A stretch of 64,000 nucleotides of DNA from Phycisphaerae bacterium (GCA_023150615.1 JAKLKO010000016.1:1-64000), one strand, 5' to 3'; positions 45,427 through 57,825 are shown, numbered from the stretch's first letter. The notes: generated by a model from the letters alone, not told the origin. Made by a program: numbers and translations.

Positions 45427-46067
45427 CACACGATCGACGGGCCGGCGATGCGTCGACGCTCGCGGTGGATCGCGGCGCGGCGGCGGCCCGCGCGGGATGG
45501 CTCGGCGGATTCGCAGCGGTGCTCGCGTTCGTGCTCGTCGCAGCGTTCCGCGCCGTGCGCTGGCAACCGATGTGGACCAACGACCGCGCGACGGTGGTTG
45601 CGCTGGCGTTTGTCTTCGCGGTCGTCGCGTGCATGGTTGCCGCGGTCGCGTGCCGCGCAATCTCGTGGCTGTTGCTCGCAATCTGGCCGCGGCACGTCGG
45701 GATCGAGGTCTCGTCCGATGCGATCGTGCTGCGGCTCGGCCCGTTCGGCGTGCGGAGGCTCGACGCCGCGCGATTGCGGAGCGAGCCGAATCCCGAGGCT
45801 GAATTCGATGCGCTCACACCGGACGATGACCCGATGCTGCCGCGGATCACTCATCCTGGCGTCGCGGGCGACGTCGTCGAGCACGTCGCGCGGCTGACGC
45901 GCGCAACCGCGCACGAGATTCAGGCGTGTCTGGCACGCGTATTGCCCGGTGTCAGGCATGACTCCGCGGCGACCGGTCCGGATGCCGCGGATCAAGGATT
46001 GCCGAAGTTGACAGGTGGAAATTTCCGCGCTAGCATGCGAAATTCCACACGGGAGCGCGGGCCGTAG
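45423..46067 (+). CDS. Membrane protein, two helices
   Basis: A 214-residue protein not recognised. Two hydrophobic helices (about 28-45 and 60-85) are followed by a soluble part with a PH-like strand pattern (HVGIEVSSDAIVLRLGPFGVRRLDAARL) and an acidic linker. The ATG overlaps the stop of the hydrolase gene, so it is translated with it. The promoter of the next gene lies within its last 60 bases. Role unknown. Confidence 0.55.
   Translation: MTHDRRAGDASTLAVDRGAAAARAGWLGGFAAVLAFVLVAAFRAVRWQPMWTNDRATVVALAFVFAVVACMVAAVACRAISWLLLAIWPRHVGIEVSSDAIVLRLGPFGVRRLDAARLRSEPNPEAEFDALTPDDDPMLPRITHPGVAGDVVEHVARLTRATAHEIQACLARVLPGVRHDSAATGPDAADQGLPKLTGGNFRASMRNSTRERGP
46008..46036 (+). promoter_or_regulatory. 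Strong promoter with palindromic spacer
   Basis: TTGACA, 17 nt, TAGCAT on the plus strand. The spacer contains the perfect palindrome GGAAATTTCC at 46017-46026, a good position for a repressor. It lies inside the 3' end of the preceding coding region and points to the gene at 46080. Confidence 0.65.
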
Positions 46068-46079
46068 GGATCGCACAGG

Positions 46080-46610
46080 ATGAGGCGCTTAAAAGACGAT
46101 CGAGTCCGGAAATGGTCCGGTCTGCCCATCCGCCGCATCTTCTGGCTGCTGATGATCGGCAGTCATCTGCCGACCATCGCGGGCGTGTGGCTCGCCGTCG
46201 GCGGCGATGCTGCGATCGATCCGGTCCGCCTCTTCGGCTTGGTCGCCGCCCTCAGCTTCTTCGCACTTAAGCTGTTCGATGTCCATTGGCTGCGCTTCCG
46301 GCACAGCCCGCGAACGTGGGTCGTGCTCGCGCTCGTGCTGGCGCTCGTGCACGCCGAATCGCTCGGTCTCGATCCCGACCACACGATGGCGCCGCAGTCA
46401 ATCGCTGTGCTGACCGGCGCGGCCATGCTCGAGCCGGTGCAGCGACGGTGGATCCGATTCTACGATCAATACGTCCGCGCCCCGCGCCGCCCGGCGCCCT
46501 CACGCGGACTTCTGCCGGCGCCGATTCGCTCGGCGCTCGAACTGGCCGCGGCTCGGCCGTGGTGGACGCTCGTCCGCACGCTGGCCCCGCCGCGCGCGCC
46601 ACCCTGCTGA
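46080..46610 (+). CDS. Small multi-helix membrane protein
   Basis: A 176-residue protein not recognised. Four hydrophobic segments (about 19-40, 48-64, 80-93, 105-118) suggest an integral membrane protein, with a basic C-terminal tail rich in proline. The ATG is preceded by AGGG and CAGG at less than ideal spacing. It has its own strong promoter 45 nt upstream, so it is not simply part of the preceding operon. Confidence 0.5.
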   Translation: MRRLKDDRVRKWSGLPIRRIFWLLMIGSHLPTIAGVWLAVGGDAAIDPVRLFGLVAALSFFALKLFDVHWLRFRHSPRTWVVLALVLALVHAESLGLDPDHTMAPQSIAVLTGAAMLEPVQRRWIRFYDQYVRAPRRPAPSRGLLPAPIRSALELAAARPWWTLVRTLAPPRAPPC

Positions 46611-46782
46611 TTTCATTCTGATCGGTCCGGGAACGGCCTGACGCCGATGGTCCCGGGCGCCGCGCACGCGCGACTTTCCCGGTCTCCTCGACGGCTGATC
46701 GCCCCGCACCGAGTTCCGTCCGCGCGCCAGCCACACCGGCGGTTCGCGGATCAACCCGTACCGCTATTTACGGAGTTTCGGA

Positions 46783-48147
46783 ATGAAATCAGTGATGTAT
46801 GTCATCATCGCGTTCGCGGCCTTCGCCGGCCTCGCCCGCGGCGAGGAGTTCCGTCTCCTCACCGGCCTCAATCCGGGACGCTACCCCGGTCCGGCCCGGA
46901 CCATCACGCCGCTGCCCGGCCCCGGCTCGCCCGGCACCGTCTACGACGGGCAGCGGCTCGGCGGCGCGCCGAGCCTTGGTCCGGTCGTCACCTGGCAGGG
47001 CTCCGGCACGCCGCTCTATCCGCCGAATCACGTCGGCGCGCTGAGTTTCTTCTTCAAGCGCGCCAGCATCCCGTTCGTCAATTCACCCTACATCGGCATC
47101 GACTTCCTCGGCGGTCCGCTGCTCGATCTGGATGGAAACCCGAATGACGCCGAGCGCCGGCTGACGCCCGTCGATTCCATGACCACGCCCGCCGAAATCC
47201 CCGGCAGCGCCAGTCACATCGACCTGACGTTCGACCTCAGCGGCGGGACCGTCGTCCTGACGGCCTTCGATGCCACGGGTACGAACGAGGGCGGTCCTGG
47301 CGTCAATCCGGGCGTGGCCGTCACGCTCAACCTGCTCGCCGACGGGGCACTCAATGCGCTGCCGGCCGGGCCGATCAACCCCGCGTTTGACACGCGCGTC
47401 GGCACGGTCACTCCGTTTGCCGGCACGGGCGGCACGCTCAACAGCGTTTATCGAATCGAGAATCTGAACGTCGAGCTGTGGTACGACTCGATCGATCCCT
47501 TCAGCGGATCGGCCGAGGTCCTCGGCACGTTTCAGCACTTCGAACGCCTGAATGGCTGGCTCGTGCGGCGCGATGCCAACACCGGGCAGTTCCCGTCGCT
47601 CGCGGGAAAGGGCCTCGGCTCGACACGCTGGCCCGCGATCCTGACGTCGGTCGTCGGCCAGTCGTTCACGACGGCGTTCGATCCGTTCGATCCGATCCCG
47701 GGCACCTCCGCGAGCGTGACGATCAGCGACGGCTTTCCGGCCGATCGCTATCCGCTCTCCGGATCGCTCGGCGTCGCGATGACGGATTTCGGCGGCGATC
47801 TCGGCGCGTACTTCGACGCCGTCGTCGTGCCGCTGCTGCCGGCGCAGGCCAGCGGCTTTGTCTATCTCGAATCGTCCGGCTTCGGCATCAACAACACCGG
47901 CGATCCGATCTTCGGCGACACGATCGGCTACGACATGGTCGTCGTCGCCGCGTCGACGACGACGGTGGAATTGCCGGGCGACGTCAACGGAGACGGCAGC
48001 GTCAACGCCGCCGATGCCGCGGCGCTCGCGGCGGCGCTGGTGAATCCCGCCGCGCTGTCGCCCGTGCAGCAGGCGCGTGCCGACGTCAACGACGATGGTT
48101 CGCTCAACGGAAAGGACGTGCAGGCATGGCTCGACCTCGCACTTTGA
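46783..48147 (+). CDS. Secreted protein, paralogue of the next gene, dockerin-like tail
   Basis: A 454-residue exported protein of unknown function. A signal peptide ends near residue 20 (ARG-EE). The body shares with the next gene LLTGLNPGRYPGPARTI, DGQRLGG, a GTFQ...GWLVRRD string, [20 protein letters not shown] and GFGINNTGDPIFG. The C-terminus (about 395-454) is dockerin-like with two calcium loops (DVNGDGSVNAADA and DVNDDGSLNGKDV), whereas its neighbour has a PEP-CTERM tail. CGGAG precedes the ATG. The two genes are 98 nt apart on one strand. Confidence 0.8.
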   Translation: MKSVMYVIIAFAAFAGLARGEEFRLLTGLNPGRYPGPARTITPLPGPGSPGTVYDGQRLGGAPSLGPVVTWQGSGTPLYPPNHVGALSFFFKRASIPFVNSPYIGIDFLGGPLLDLDGNPNDAERRLTPVDSMTTPAEIPGSASHIDLTFDLSGGTVVLTAFDATGTNEGGPGVNPGVAVTLNLLADGALNALPAGPINPAFDTRVGTVTPFAGTGGTLNSVYRIENLNVELWYDSIDPFSGSAEVLGTFQHFERLNGWLVRRDANTGQFPSLAGKGLGSTRWPAILTSVVGQSFTTAFDPFDPIPGTSASVTISDGFPADRYPLSGSLGVAMTDFGGDLGAYFDAVVVPLLPAQASGFVYLESSGFGINNTGDPIFGDTIGYDMVVVAASTTTVELPGDVNGDGSVNAADAAALAAALVNPAALSPVQQARADVNDDGSLNGKDVQAWLDLAL

Positions 48148-48245
48148 TTCATTCGTATCGCCGCGCGCGGGCGGTCGGCGCGCGGCCGGGACAGTCCGGT
48201 TTGGACCGCAACAACGAAACGGTGTTTTCCAGAGGGAGTAGAGAG

Positions 48246-49502
48246 ATGTTCGTTCGGAAAGAAGTGGGTTGGCTCGCCGGGGTCCTCCTGATCGGCTGCG
48301 CCGCGCTGGCGCGGGGCGATGCCTTCGAGTTGATGACGGGTCTCGACATGCGCCTGACGCCCGGCCCGGCGCGCACGGTCGTGCCGATCCCCGGTTCGCC
48401 AGGCATTCCCGGCTCGTTCACCGATGGCGACCGGCTCGCCGGTACGTCGCCCGCCGGCGCCGCCGCAAACTGGCAGGGCAACGGCACGCCGTTCTTCGCG
48501 GCGAACCAGTTTGGTTCGCTGAGCTTTCTGTTCCGCCGCGGCTCATTCATCGTCCCCGCGCCGGGCAATCCCGTCGTGCCGCTGCTCACCGTCGAGTACC
48601 TCGGCGGGCCGCGGCTCGATCTCGACGGCGATCTCGGCAACGGCTCGCGCAGCCTCGTCCCCGTGCCGAATCAGACGCCGGTGACGCTGCCCGGGCTGTC
48701 GAGCTTCGTCGACCTGTCGATCAACTCCGCCGCCGGCTCGATCCAACTGAACCACATCGACGCCACCGGCTCAAACGAGGGTTCGCAAAACCTCTCGCCG
48801 GGCAACGGCGTCACGGTCAACACGCTCGCGGGCACGTCGCCCTCCGGCTCGCCCGGCGCGGCCATCAACCCCGGCGTCGATACGCGCACCGGCACGCTGA
48901 CTGCGTTCTCCGGGACCGGATCGCTGACCGGTGTCTATCGCATCGATTCGCTCGGCTACGAACTCTGGCACGACTCCATCGATTCCGCGTCGAGCACCGC
49001 GTCGACGCTCGGCACGTTTCAGTATCTCGGCGCCTTCCGCGGCTGGCTCATCGAGCGCGATCCCAACAACGGCCTCTTCCCGACGCTCGCCGGCCAGGGC
49101 CTCGGCTCGACGCTGTGGGCCAGCGTCGACGTCAGTCGCGTCGGACAGATCTACAACACGACGTTCCCGCCCGTGCCGACGGCCACCATCGTCGATGGCG
49201 TGCCCGGCCGCGATGTCTATTCGGCCCCGGGCAACGGCGGCCTGCCGCTGACGGCCTTCGGCGGCGACCTCGGCGCATACCTCGACAGCGTCGTGCTGCC
49301 GCTCGCCGATCCGAACACGCGCCGCGTCGTCTATCTCGAGGCGGCGGGCGTCGGAATCAACAACAGTCCGGACCCCGTGTTCCGTGAGACCAACGGATAC
49401 GACGTGGTCCTGATCGCGCAATCGCCGGTGCCCGAGCCGTCGATGCTCGCGCTCATGACCGTCGGCCTGGTCGCCGTCGTTCGAAGACGCGCCGGTCGCT
49501 GA
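48246..49502 (+). CDS. Secreted protein, paralogue of the previous gene, PEP-CTERM tail
   Basis: A 418-residue exported protein. A signal peptide ends near residue 25 (ARG-DA). The body is homologous to the preceding protein along its length ([65 protein letters not shown]). The end is a PEP-CTERM sorting signal: VPEPS, a hydrophobic helix and RRRAGR, recognised and removed by exosortase in other bacteria. AGAGGGAG precedes the ATG. No exosortase gene is in the window. Confidence 0.85.
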   Translation: MFVRKEVGWLAGVLLIGCAALARGDAFELMTGLDMRLTPGPARTVVPIPGSPGIPGSFTDGDRLAGTSPAGAAANWQGNGTPFFAANQFGSLSFLFRRGSFIVPAPGNPVVPLLTVEYLGGPRLDLDGDLGNGSRSLVPVPNQTPVTLPGLSSFVDLSINSAAGSIQLNHIDATGSNEGSQNLSPGNGVTVNTLAGTSPSGSPGAAINPGVDTRTGTLTAFSGTGSLTGVYRIDSLGYELWHDSIDSASSTASTLGTFQYLGAFRGWLIERDPNNGLFPTLAGQGLGSTLWASVDVSRVGQIYNTTFPPVPTATIVDGVPGRDVYSAPGNGGLPLTAFGGDLGAYLDSVVLPLADPNTRRVVYLEAAGVGINNSPDPVFRETNGYDVVLIAQSPVPEPSMLALMTVGLVAVVRRRAGR

Positions 49503-49536
49503 GACCGGCCGCGTCGCGGAAAGGATGGTGTCTGCA

Positions 49537-50277
49537 ATGCGTCGTCGAAACGCGTTCACGCTGATCGAGATGCTCGTGTCGGTCTCGATCATCGCGGTGC
49601 TGATGTCGCTGCTGTTGCCGGCGCTGCGCGGCGCGCGGGAGAAGGCCCGCCGCGTTACGTGCCAGTCCAACTTGCGCCAGATCGACGCGGCGTTGTGGAA
49701 CTACTCGATCGGCGCCGAGGGACTGCTGCCGTTCGTCGAGACGCCGATGACCAACGGCACCAGTTCCCGCCCGGGCTTCGGCCGGTCCACGGTGCCCGAT
49801 GCCGACATCAATCCGTTCGACCGCGTCCGCTGGCCGCGATCGCTGCCCGGCGTGCTGCTCGCCGACTTCCTGGGAAGCGAGGAGCGCATCTTTCTCTGCC
49901 CAGCCGCCCTGACCGGCTGGCCGCGCAAGGACGGGATGAACTTCCGCTTCACCTATCGCGACGCGGGCGCGAACCAGGTCAACGGCAATATCGAGCCACC
50001 GGGGTCCTACTTGCGCGAGAACTTCGGCTTCCTCGACGGGCGGCAGCTCGAGCGCCTGCCGACGCGCTTTACCGGCGACCCGCTGCTTGATTCGCAGATC
50101 TACGCCAAAAGCCGCAGCACGTACCTGCGCGACCTGATCGTCCGCGTGAACGATCGCGTCGTCGGTCCGCACGACGGCGGCGTCAACGTGATCTCGCGCG
50201 ACTTCGATGTCGAGTACCGCGACGCCCGCGCGACGATGGAGGACCTCGGCAACTACGGCAGCGGCGTGCGGTTCTGA
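49537..50277 (+). CDS. Type II secretion pseudopilin-like protein
   Basis: A 246-residue protein with a type IV prepilin N-terminus: a basic leader, then NA-FTLIEML with the glutamate at position 5 of the mature form and a hydrophobic helix to about residue 30, followed by [18 protein letters not shown]. This H-X9-DG type end ([19 protein letters not shown]) is typical of the DUF1559-like planctomycete pseudopilins. The start chosen lies 11 nt after AGGA; an ATG 12 bases upstream abuts the same site too closely. It follows the two paralogous secreted proteins by 34 nt. Confidence 0.8.
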   Translation: MRRRNAFTLIEMLVSVSIIAVLMSLLLPALRGAREKARRVTCQSNLRQIDAALWNYSIGAEGLLPFVETPMTNGTSSRPGFGRSTVPDADINPFDRVRWPRSLPGVLLADFLGSEERIFLCPAALTGWPRKDGMNFRFTYRDAGANQVNGNIEPPGSYLRENFGFLDGRQLERLPTRFTGDPLLDSQIYAKSRSTYLRDLIVRVNDRVVGPHDGGVNVISRDFDVEYRDARATMEDLGNYGSGVRF

Positions 50278-50607
50278 CCCGATCAGGCATCGCCGTTGAG
50301 CCGCTGAGTGCGCCGTTCGGCGTTGATTCAACTCGCGCGGCGGACCGCGCTCGCACCACGCCGGTCCGCGAGCCGTGCACGCGATCGTCCGCCGGCGCCC
50401 GATTCCGCGCCCGCCCGGACCCGCGATGCCCTGGCGCGTAAGCGTTGATCGCCGCCGCGCTTGCATAGCCGCTCACGGTCCGTCTGCGCGTGCCCGGCCG
50501 CCCTCCCACGACGATCCGCCTTTGATGCGCCCCGCGACTCGGCCTTATGATGAAGTGCCGGAGTTCAGAAGCGAACGAACCTCTTGCCTCGCCGGAGGAC
50601 CGGGCCG
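50278..50607. other. Intergenic region before acetyl-CoA synthetase
   Basis: About 330 bases. It contains a perfect hairpin GCGCGG-CGGA-CCGCGC at 50335-50350 without a T run, perhaps part of a transcript end for the upstream genes. No promoter matching the consensus and no gene was identified. Confidence 0.45.
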
Positions 50608-52581
<1,974 letters not shown>

Positions 52582-52829
52582 TCGCGCCGCGGCGGTGACA
52601 TTCCGCGGCGCGGCGGTCCGAACGCGACCCGCCACCTCCGGCGCGCGGCGGGGCTTTCCAGCCGCGGCGTTTTCGGCTAAGATGTGTTCCGTGGAATCTG
52701 GTCGGCGGGAGCCGCGGCGGGCGGTGTCGACGGAGTCGCCGATCACGCGAGTCGGCCGTTGGGGCGGTGGCGCGGTGGACGGCCGATCCGCGACGAGGGT
52801 CTCATCCGTCCTGAGGCAAGGGTCGCGAC

Positions 52830-53495
52830 ATGGGCATGGAAGCAGCGTGTAACCTGCGCGTCGGCAAGGAATCGTACCGGGGCCGCGCGCGGATGGACGC
52901 GGATCACATCGACTTCACGGGCCAGACAAAATTCAGATTTCGCCTGTCCGAAATTCGCGAGCCGTCATTCGCGTCCGGCACGCTGCGCTTCGACTTCCAC
53001 GGCAACAAGATCGCGCTGTCGGTCGGCGACCGCACGGAGAAGTGGTACGACGCGGTGATCCATCCCAAGTCGCCCGCCGACAAGCTCGGCGTCCGCGCCG
53101 CGTCGATCGTCCGCGTCGTCAATCTCGACGAAGAGGCCATCCTCGATTCGATCGCCTCCAAGAAGGCGATCATCACGCGCGACCGCGGCGATTCCTGCGA
53201 AGTCATCCTGCTCGGCGTCGATAAGCCGGGCGATCTCAAGCAGCTTCCGAGTCTCGCCGAGACGCTTCGCGCCGATGGTGTGCTCTGGGTCGTCCTGCCC
53301 AAGTCGGCCCGCACCGTCACGCAGGGAAACGTCCAGGCCGCCGCGCGGCTCGCCGGGCTTTTCGACCTCAGGCAGGTCAGCCTCTCGGACACGCACGCGG
53401 CCTACCGCCTCGCGCGGGCCTCGGCGCGGCGCAACAACGGGGCGCGAATCGCCGCAGCGGCGAAGCCGTCCCGCGCGCGGAAGACCCGGGATTGA
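52830..53495 (+). CDS. DUF3052-like protein
   Basis: A 221-residue soluble protein resembling DUF3052. Two halves are visible: a strand-rich part (FRFRLSEIREPSFASGTLRFDF) and a part with PKSPADKLGVRAASIVRVVNL and LRADGVLWVVLPKSA, strings typical of that family. The C-terminus is basic and alanine-rich. Function unknown. GAGG precedes the ATG. It ends just before the HAD gene and may start the cluster that includes the ABC transporter. Confidence 0.6.
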   Translation: MGMEAACNLRVGKESYRGRARMDADHIDFTGQTKFRFRLSEIREPSFASGTLRFDFHGNKIALSVGDRTEKWYDAVIHPKSPADKLGVRAASIVRVVNLDEEAILDSIASKKAIITRDRGDSCEVILLGVDKPGDLKQLPSLAETLRADGVLWVVLPKSARTVTQGNVQAAARLAGLFDLRQVSLSDTHAAYRLARASARRNNGARIAAAAKPSRARKTRD

Positions 53496-53572
53496 CTGAC
53501 CGCCACCCGACGTTCGCCGCCCCGGCCATCGACCTCGACGAGCGCACCGGCGGCGACGCGGAGGCTCGCCAC

Positions 53573-54187
53573 ATGATCTCCTCCTGCCGCGCGATCATCT
53601 TCGACATGGACGGCACGCTGACCCGACCCGTCCTCGACTTCGACGCGCTCGCCGCGCGGATCGGCATCGACGAAGGCCCGATCCTCGAGGCGATGCAGCG
53701 CATGGACGACGCGGCCCGCCGCCGCGCCGAGTCGATCTTGCAGGAGGTCGAGGCCGACGCCGCCGCGCGCAGCGAGCTTCAGCCCGGCGCGATGGAGGTC
53801 GTGCAGGCCCTGCGCGACGCCCGCATCCCCACCGCGCTCATGACCCGCAACTCGCGCTGCTCGGTCGAGACCTTTCTCGATCGTCACGGCCTTCGTTTCG
53901 ATGCCGTCCGAACCCGCGAGGACGGCGTCGTCAAGCCCTCGCCCGAACCCGTCCACCAGCTCTGCCGCACGCTCGGCGTACCGGCCGGCCAGACTTGGGT
54001 CATCGGCGATTACCGCTTCGACATCGACTGCGCGATCGCCGCCGGCGCAACGGCCGTCCTTCTGCTCAACGACGCGGGAACTCCCGACTGGGCCCGCACC
54101 GCCCACGTCGTCATCCGCGACCTGCGCGAGCTGCTCGTGCCGCTCGGACTCGCCGCCGCGACGCCCCGCTGCGGCGCGGAGGCGTGA
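53573..54187 (+). CDS. HAD-superfamily phosphatase
   Basis: A 204-residue HAD hydrolase of the phosphoglycolate phosphatase type. The four motifs are present: IIFDMDGTLT (nucleophile Asp), LMTRNS, KPSPEP (Lys) and VIGDYRFDIDCA. The start chosen has GGAGG 9 nt before the ATG; a TTG at 53492 overlapping the previous stop would add 27 residues. It ends one base before the ABC permease gene, so it is in that operon. Substrate unknown. Confidence 0.8.
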   Translation: MISSCRAIIFDMDGTLTRPVLDFDALAARIGIDEGPILEAMQRMDDAARRRAESILQEVEADAAARSELQPGAMEVVQALRDARIPTALMTRNSRCSVETFLDRHGLRFDAVRTREDGVVKPSPEPVHQLCRTLGVPAGQTWVIGDYRFDIDCAIAAGATAVLLLNDAGTPDWARTAHVVIRDLRELLVPLGLAAATPRCGAEA

Positions 54188-54188
54188 C

Positions 54189-55406
54189 ATGGCCTCGCTC
54201 GCCGTTGCTAACCTCGTGCATCGAAAGCTCCGCAGCGCGCTGTCCATCCTCGCCGTCGGGCTTGGCGTCGCCATGCTGATCGTCATGCTCGGCCTGTCGC
54301 ACGGCACGCTCGACGAAGTCGCCGACCGTATTCAGTCCGTCGACGCCGAACTGGTCGTCCTGCCGCAGCACGAGAACATCATCTTCACCGGCGGCGCCGC
54401 CTTCAGCGAGAAGTACCGCCCGCTGATCGAGCAGGTCGAGCTGGACGGGCGGCGCTGCGTCGCATCCGTCGTCCCCGTGCTCTTCGACACCGTCCGCATG
54501 GGCGGTCAACAGCAGCGCCTCTTCGCCATCGACGCCGCCGACCTGCCGATCTTCCTCGGACCGCGCCGGCTGGCCTCCGGCACGTTTTTCGAAGCCCCCC
54601 TCCGACTCGCCGCGCACCTCGATACGCTGCGCAACGCGCAGGGCTACTACGACCCCACGCGCGTCGATCCGGCCGCGCTCGATGCCGCCTGCGAGCTCCT
54701 GCTCGATTCCCGGCTCGCGCTCGTCGGCGGATATCGCGTCGGCCACACCGAGACGATCCTCGGCCGGACCTTTCGCGTCGTCGGCATCGTCGAGTCGGGC
54801 GTCGCCGGTCGCGTCTTCTGTCCGATCCAGGTGCTCCAGTACATCAAGTGCGCGGGCATGCCCTGGGCCAGCATGTTCTTCGTCAAGCTCGCGCCGCCGC
54901 CCACCGGTCACGAGGCCGGTTACGCCGATCGCTGCGCCGCGGCGATCGCCGACAGGACCAAGGCCCGCGTCGAGCTGAAAACGGCCTACGGCGCGCTGCT
55001 GGCCGAGAGCTTCTCGCAGATCTATATGTACATCAACAGCGCCAGCGCGGTCTCGATCCTCGTGTGCTTCCTGTTCATCCTCCTGACGATGTACACGACC
55101 GTGCTCGAACGCACGCGCGAGATCGGAATCCTCCGCTCGCTCGGCGCGGGCAGCGGCTACCTCGTCCGAGAGTTCATGGCCGAGGCCCTGATCATCTGCG
55201 GCAGCGGCACGGCCGTCGGAATCGCCATGGCCTACACCGCGAAATACACGATCGAGACCGTCCGGCCGCTGTTGACGGTACGGATCTCGCCGACGTTCCT
55301 GTTCCTCGCGGCGGTCATCGGCCTGGTCGGCGGCATCGGCAGCGCGTTGTATCCCGGACTACGCGCCGCGCGGATCGATCCGGTCGCGGCGCTGAATTTC
55401 GAATAG
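54189..55406 (+). CDS. LolC/E- or MacB-like ABC transporter permease
   Basis: A 405-residue permease of the type 7 (mechanotransmission) ABC class. It has one N-terminal helix (about 15-35), a large periplasmic domain, and three C-terminal helices with the FtsX-type motif ERTREIGILRSLGAGSGYLVREFMAEA. This topology is shared by LolC/LolE, MacB and FtsX. It is followed after 9 nt by its ATPase. The LolA-like gene three places downstream argues for lipoprotein transport rather than macrolide export, but this is inference. Confidence 0.8.
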   Translation: MASLAVANLVHRKLRSALSILAVGLGVAMLIVMLGLSHGTLDEVADRIQSVDAELVVLPQHENIIFTGGAAFSEKYRPLIEQVELDGRRCVASVVPVLFDTVRMGGQQQRLFAIDAADLPIFLGPRRLASGTFFEAPLRLAAHLDTLRNAQGYYDPTRVDPAALDAACELLLDSRLALVGGYRVGHTETILGRTFRVVGIVESGVAGRVFCPIQVLQYIKCAGMPWASMFFVKLAPPPTGHEAGYADRCAAAIADRTKARVELKTAYGALLAESFSQIYMYINSASAVSILVCFLFILLTMYTTVLERTREIGILRSLGAGSGYLVREFMAEALIICGSGTAVGIAMAYTAKYTIETVRPLLTVRISPTFLFLAAVIGLVGGIGSALYPGLRAARIDPVAALNFE

Positions 55407-55415
55407 GCACGGCGC

Positions 55416-56093
<678 letters not shown>

Positions 56094-56097
56094 GCGG

Positions 56098-56898
56098 ATG
56101 ACGCCGACCGAGACGGCTCCATCGCACGCAGCGCCTGATGCGCGATCCGACCGGATCAACCTTCGCGCCTGGTTCGTCGGCTTTCTGCTCTGGATGATCG
56201 CCCTCGAAGAAATCGCCCGATTCGGAATGCGATCGGCCGACGCCGGTTCGTCGCTCGGCTGGGCCGCGTGGCTCCTGTCGCTTTACGCGTTTTACCTGTC
56301 GCTCTGCTGCACGCTCTTTCCAGCGCCGACGACATGGATCGTCCTGCTGCTCGCCTCCGACTCCGTCGCCGCTCAGGTCGGCGCCTTGCATTTCCCCCTC
56401 GCGCGCCTGCTGATCGTCGCGACGCTCGGCGCGTTCGCCACCGGCATCGCCAATCTCAACGAGTACCACGTCTTCACGTTCTTTCTCCGCTACGGCCGCG
56501 TGGCAAAGGTCCGCGACACGCGGCTCTACCGCGCGGCGGCCCGCTGGTTCTCGACCAGCCCGTTCCTCGTGATCGCCGCGTTCAGCCTGATTCCCATCCC
56601 CGTCGACGTCGTCCGCTGGCTCGCGATCACCTCTCGCTACCCCCGCGGCCGATACTTTCTCGCGTACTTCGTCGGCCGCTGGCTGCGTTATGCCGGTTGG
56701 GCCGTCGCGTCGATGGGCCTGCGCCTGACAGTGACGCATATCATTCTCCTTCAGGCGGCGCTCGTCGTCCTCGTGGCCGGCAAGATGGGCCTCGGCCTCG
56801 CGCGGCAGCTTCGCGGACGGTCGCCGGACGGTGGAGTCGCCGCGGCCGGGTCGCTCAGCCCCGCGACGTGCACCGGTGGCTCGGGGAGCTCGCGATGA
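56098..56898 (+). CDS. VTT/DedA-like membrane protein
   Basis: A 266-residue integral membrane protein with about five helices. It contains GAFATGIANLNEYHVFTFFLR and the re-entrant-loop-like string FSLIPIPVDVVRWLAITSRYPRGRYFLAYFVGRWLRYAGWA, which recalls the conserved F-x-P-x-P...G-R motif of the SNARE-associated/VTT lipid-scramblase family. GGAG precedes the ATG. It lies between the ABC ATPase and the LolA-like gene, overlapping the latter by four bases. Confidence 0.65.
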   Translation: MTPTETAPSHAAPDARSDRINLRAWFVGFLLWMIALEEIARFGMRSADAGSSLGWAAWLLSLYAFYLSLCCTLFPAPTTWIVLLLASDSVAAQVGALHFPLARLLIVATLGAFATGIANLNEYHVFTFFLRYGRVAKVRDTRLYRAAARWFSTSPFLVIAAFSLIPIPVDVVRWLAITSRYPRGRYFLAYFVGRWLRYAGWAVASMGLRLTVTHIILLQAALVVLVAGKMGLGLARQLRGRSPDGGVAAAGSLSPATCTGGSGSSR

Positions 56899-57767
56899 AC
56901 AGGCGTCGTTCGGTCACGAATCGGGCGGCAATCGCCTGCACCTTCGCGGCCGCGTGCGCATCGGTCGCACAGCCGACGACGACCCGGCCGTCAGCGCCGC
57001 CGTCAACGACGACCGTCCCCGCCTCCGCGCCGACTTCGTCCGGCTCGGCCGCCATTGACGCGCTCCTCGACCGGCTCGAGACCAAGGGCCGCGTCATCCA
57101 GGGCCTGTTCACCCGGATCGAGTACCACGACATCCGCGTCGAGCCGGTTGAAGATGTGATCCTCAAGCGCGGCGAGCTCCTCTTCCGGCGCCTGGAACCC
57201 AATTCGAAGTTCCTCATCACGTTTCACGAAACAGTCGCCGGCGGCATCAAAACCGCCTCGCGCGAGGATTACCTGTTCGACGGCGTCTGGTTCACCGAGC
57301 GCAGCGAGCGCGCCAGGACCGTCATCCGCCGCCAGATGGTCCGAGAGGGAACGCAGATCGAGCCGTTCAAGCTCGGCGCCGGACCCTTCCCGTTGCCGTT
57401 CGGCCAGACGCGCGCCGACATGGTCCGCAACTTCATCATCTCGCTCGACCCGCCGCGCGCCGGCGATCCGCCCGCGACCGACCACTTGCATTGCATCCCC
57501 CGCGCCACGAGCGACGTCGCCCGGACCTACACCCGCGTCGAGATGTTCATCGATCGAAAACTCGAACTGCCCGTCCGGCTCGAAGTCGAACGCGTCTCCG
57601 ATGGCAACAGGATCAGAGTCGACTTCACTGACCTCAACCCAAACGAGTCGCCGGCCGCGTCGCGCTTCCAGATCGATGCCCCCGGGCCCGACTGGGACAC
57701 GCGCGTCGAGCCGCTGCCGCCGGAGCCCGCGATTCCGCCCCCGGGCGGCGGGGTGAACGCTCGATGA
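56895..57767 (+). CDS. LolA-like periplasmic carrier protein
   Basis: A 290-residue exported protein. After a signal-like start and a threonine/proline/serine-rich linker, residues about 55-270 follow the LolA fold: IDALLDRLETKGRVIQGLFTRIEYHD, a strand series with LFRRLEPNSKFLITF and DYLFDGVWFTER, and a C-terminal LPVRLEVERVSDGNRIRVDFTDLNPNE, the last being the best LolA sign. LolA carries lipoproteins from the inner to the outer membrane. Location directly behind a LolCD-like transporter supports this. Confidence 0.7.
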   Translation: MNRRRSVTNRAAIACTFAAACASVAQPTTTRPSAPPSTTTVPASAPTSSGSAAIDALLDRLETKGRVIQGLFTRIEYHDIRVEPVEDVILKRGELLFRRLEPNSKFLITFHETVAGGIKTASREDYLFDGVWFTERSERARTVIRRQMVREGTQIEPFKLGAGPFPLPFGQTRADMVRNFIISLDPPRAGDPPATDHLHCIPRATSDVARTYTRVEMFIDRKLELPVRLEVERVSDGNRIRVDFTDLNPNESPAASRFQIDAPGPDWDTRVEPLPPEPAIPPPGGGVNAR

Positions 57768-57825
57768 TCGTCGCACCGCTCTCGATTACGATGTTCTCGG
57801 CGGGTTCGTCGATGATTGGATTATC

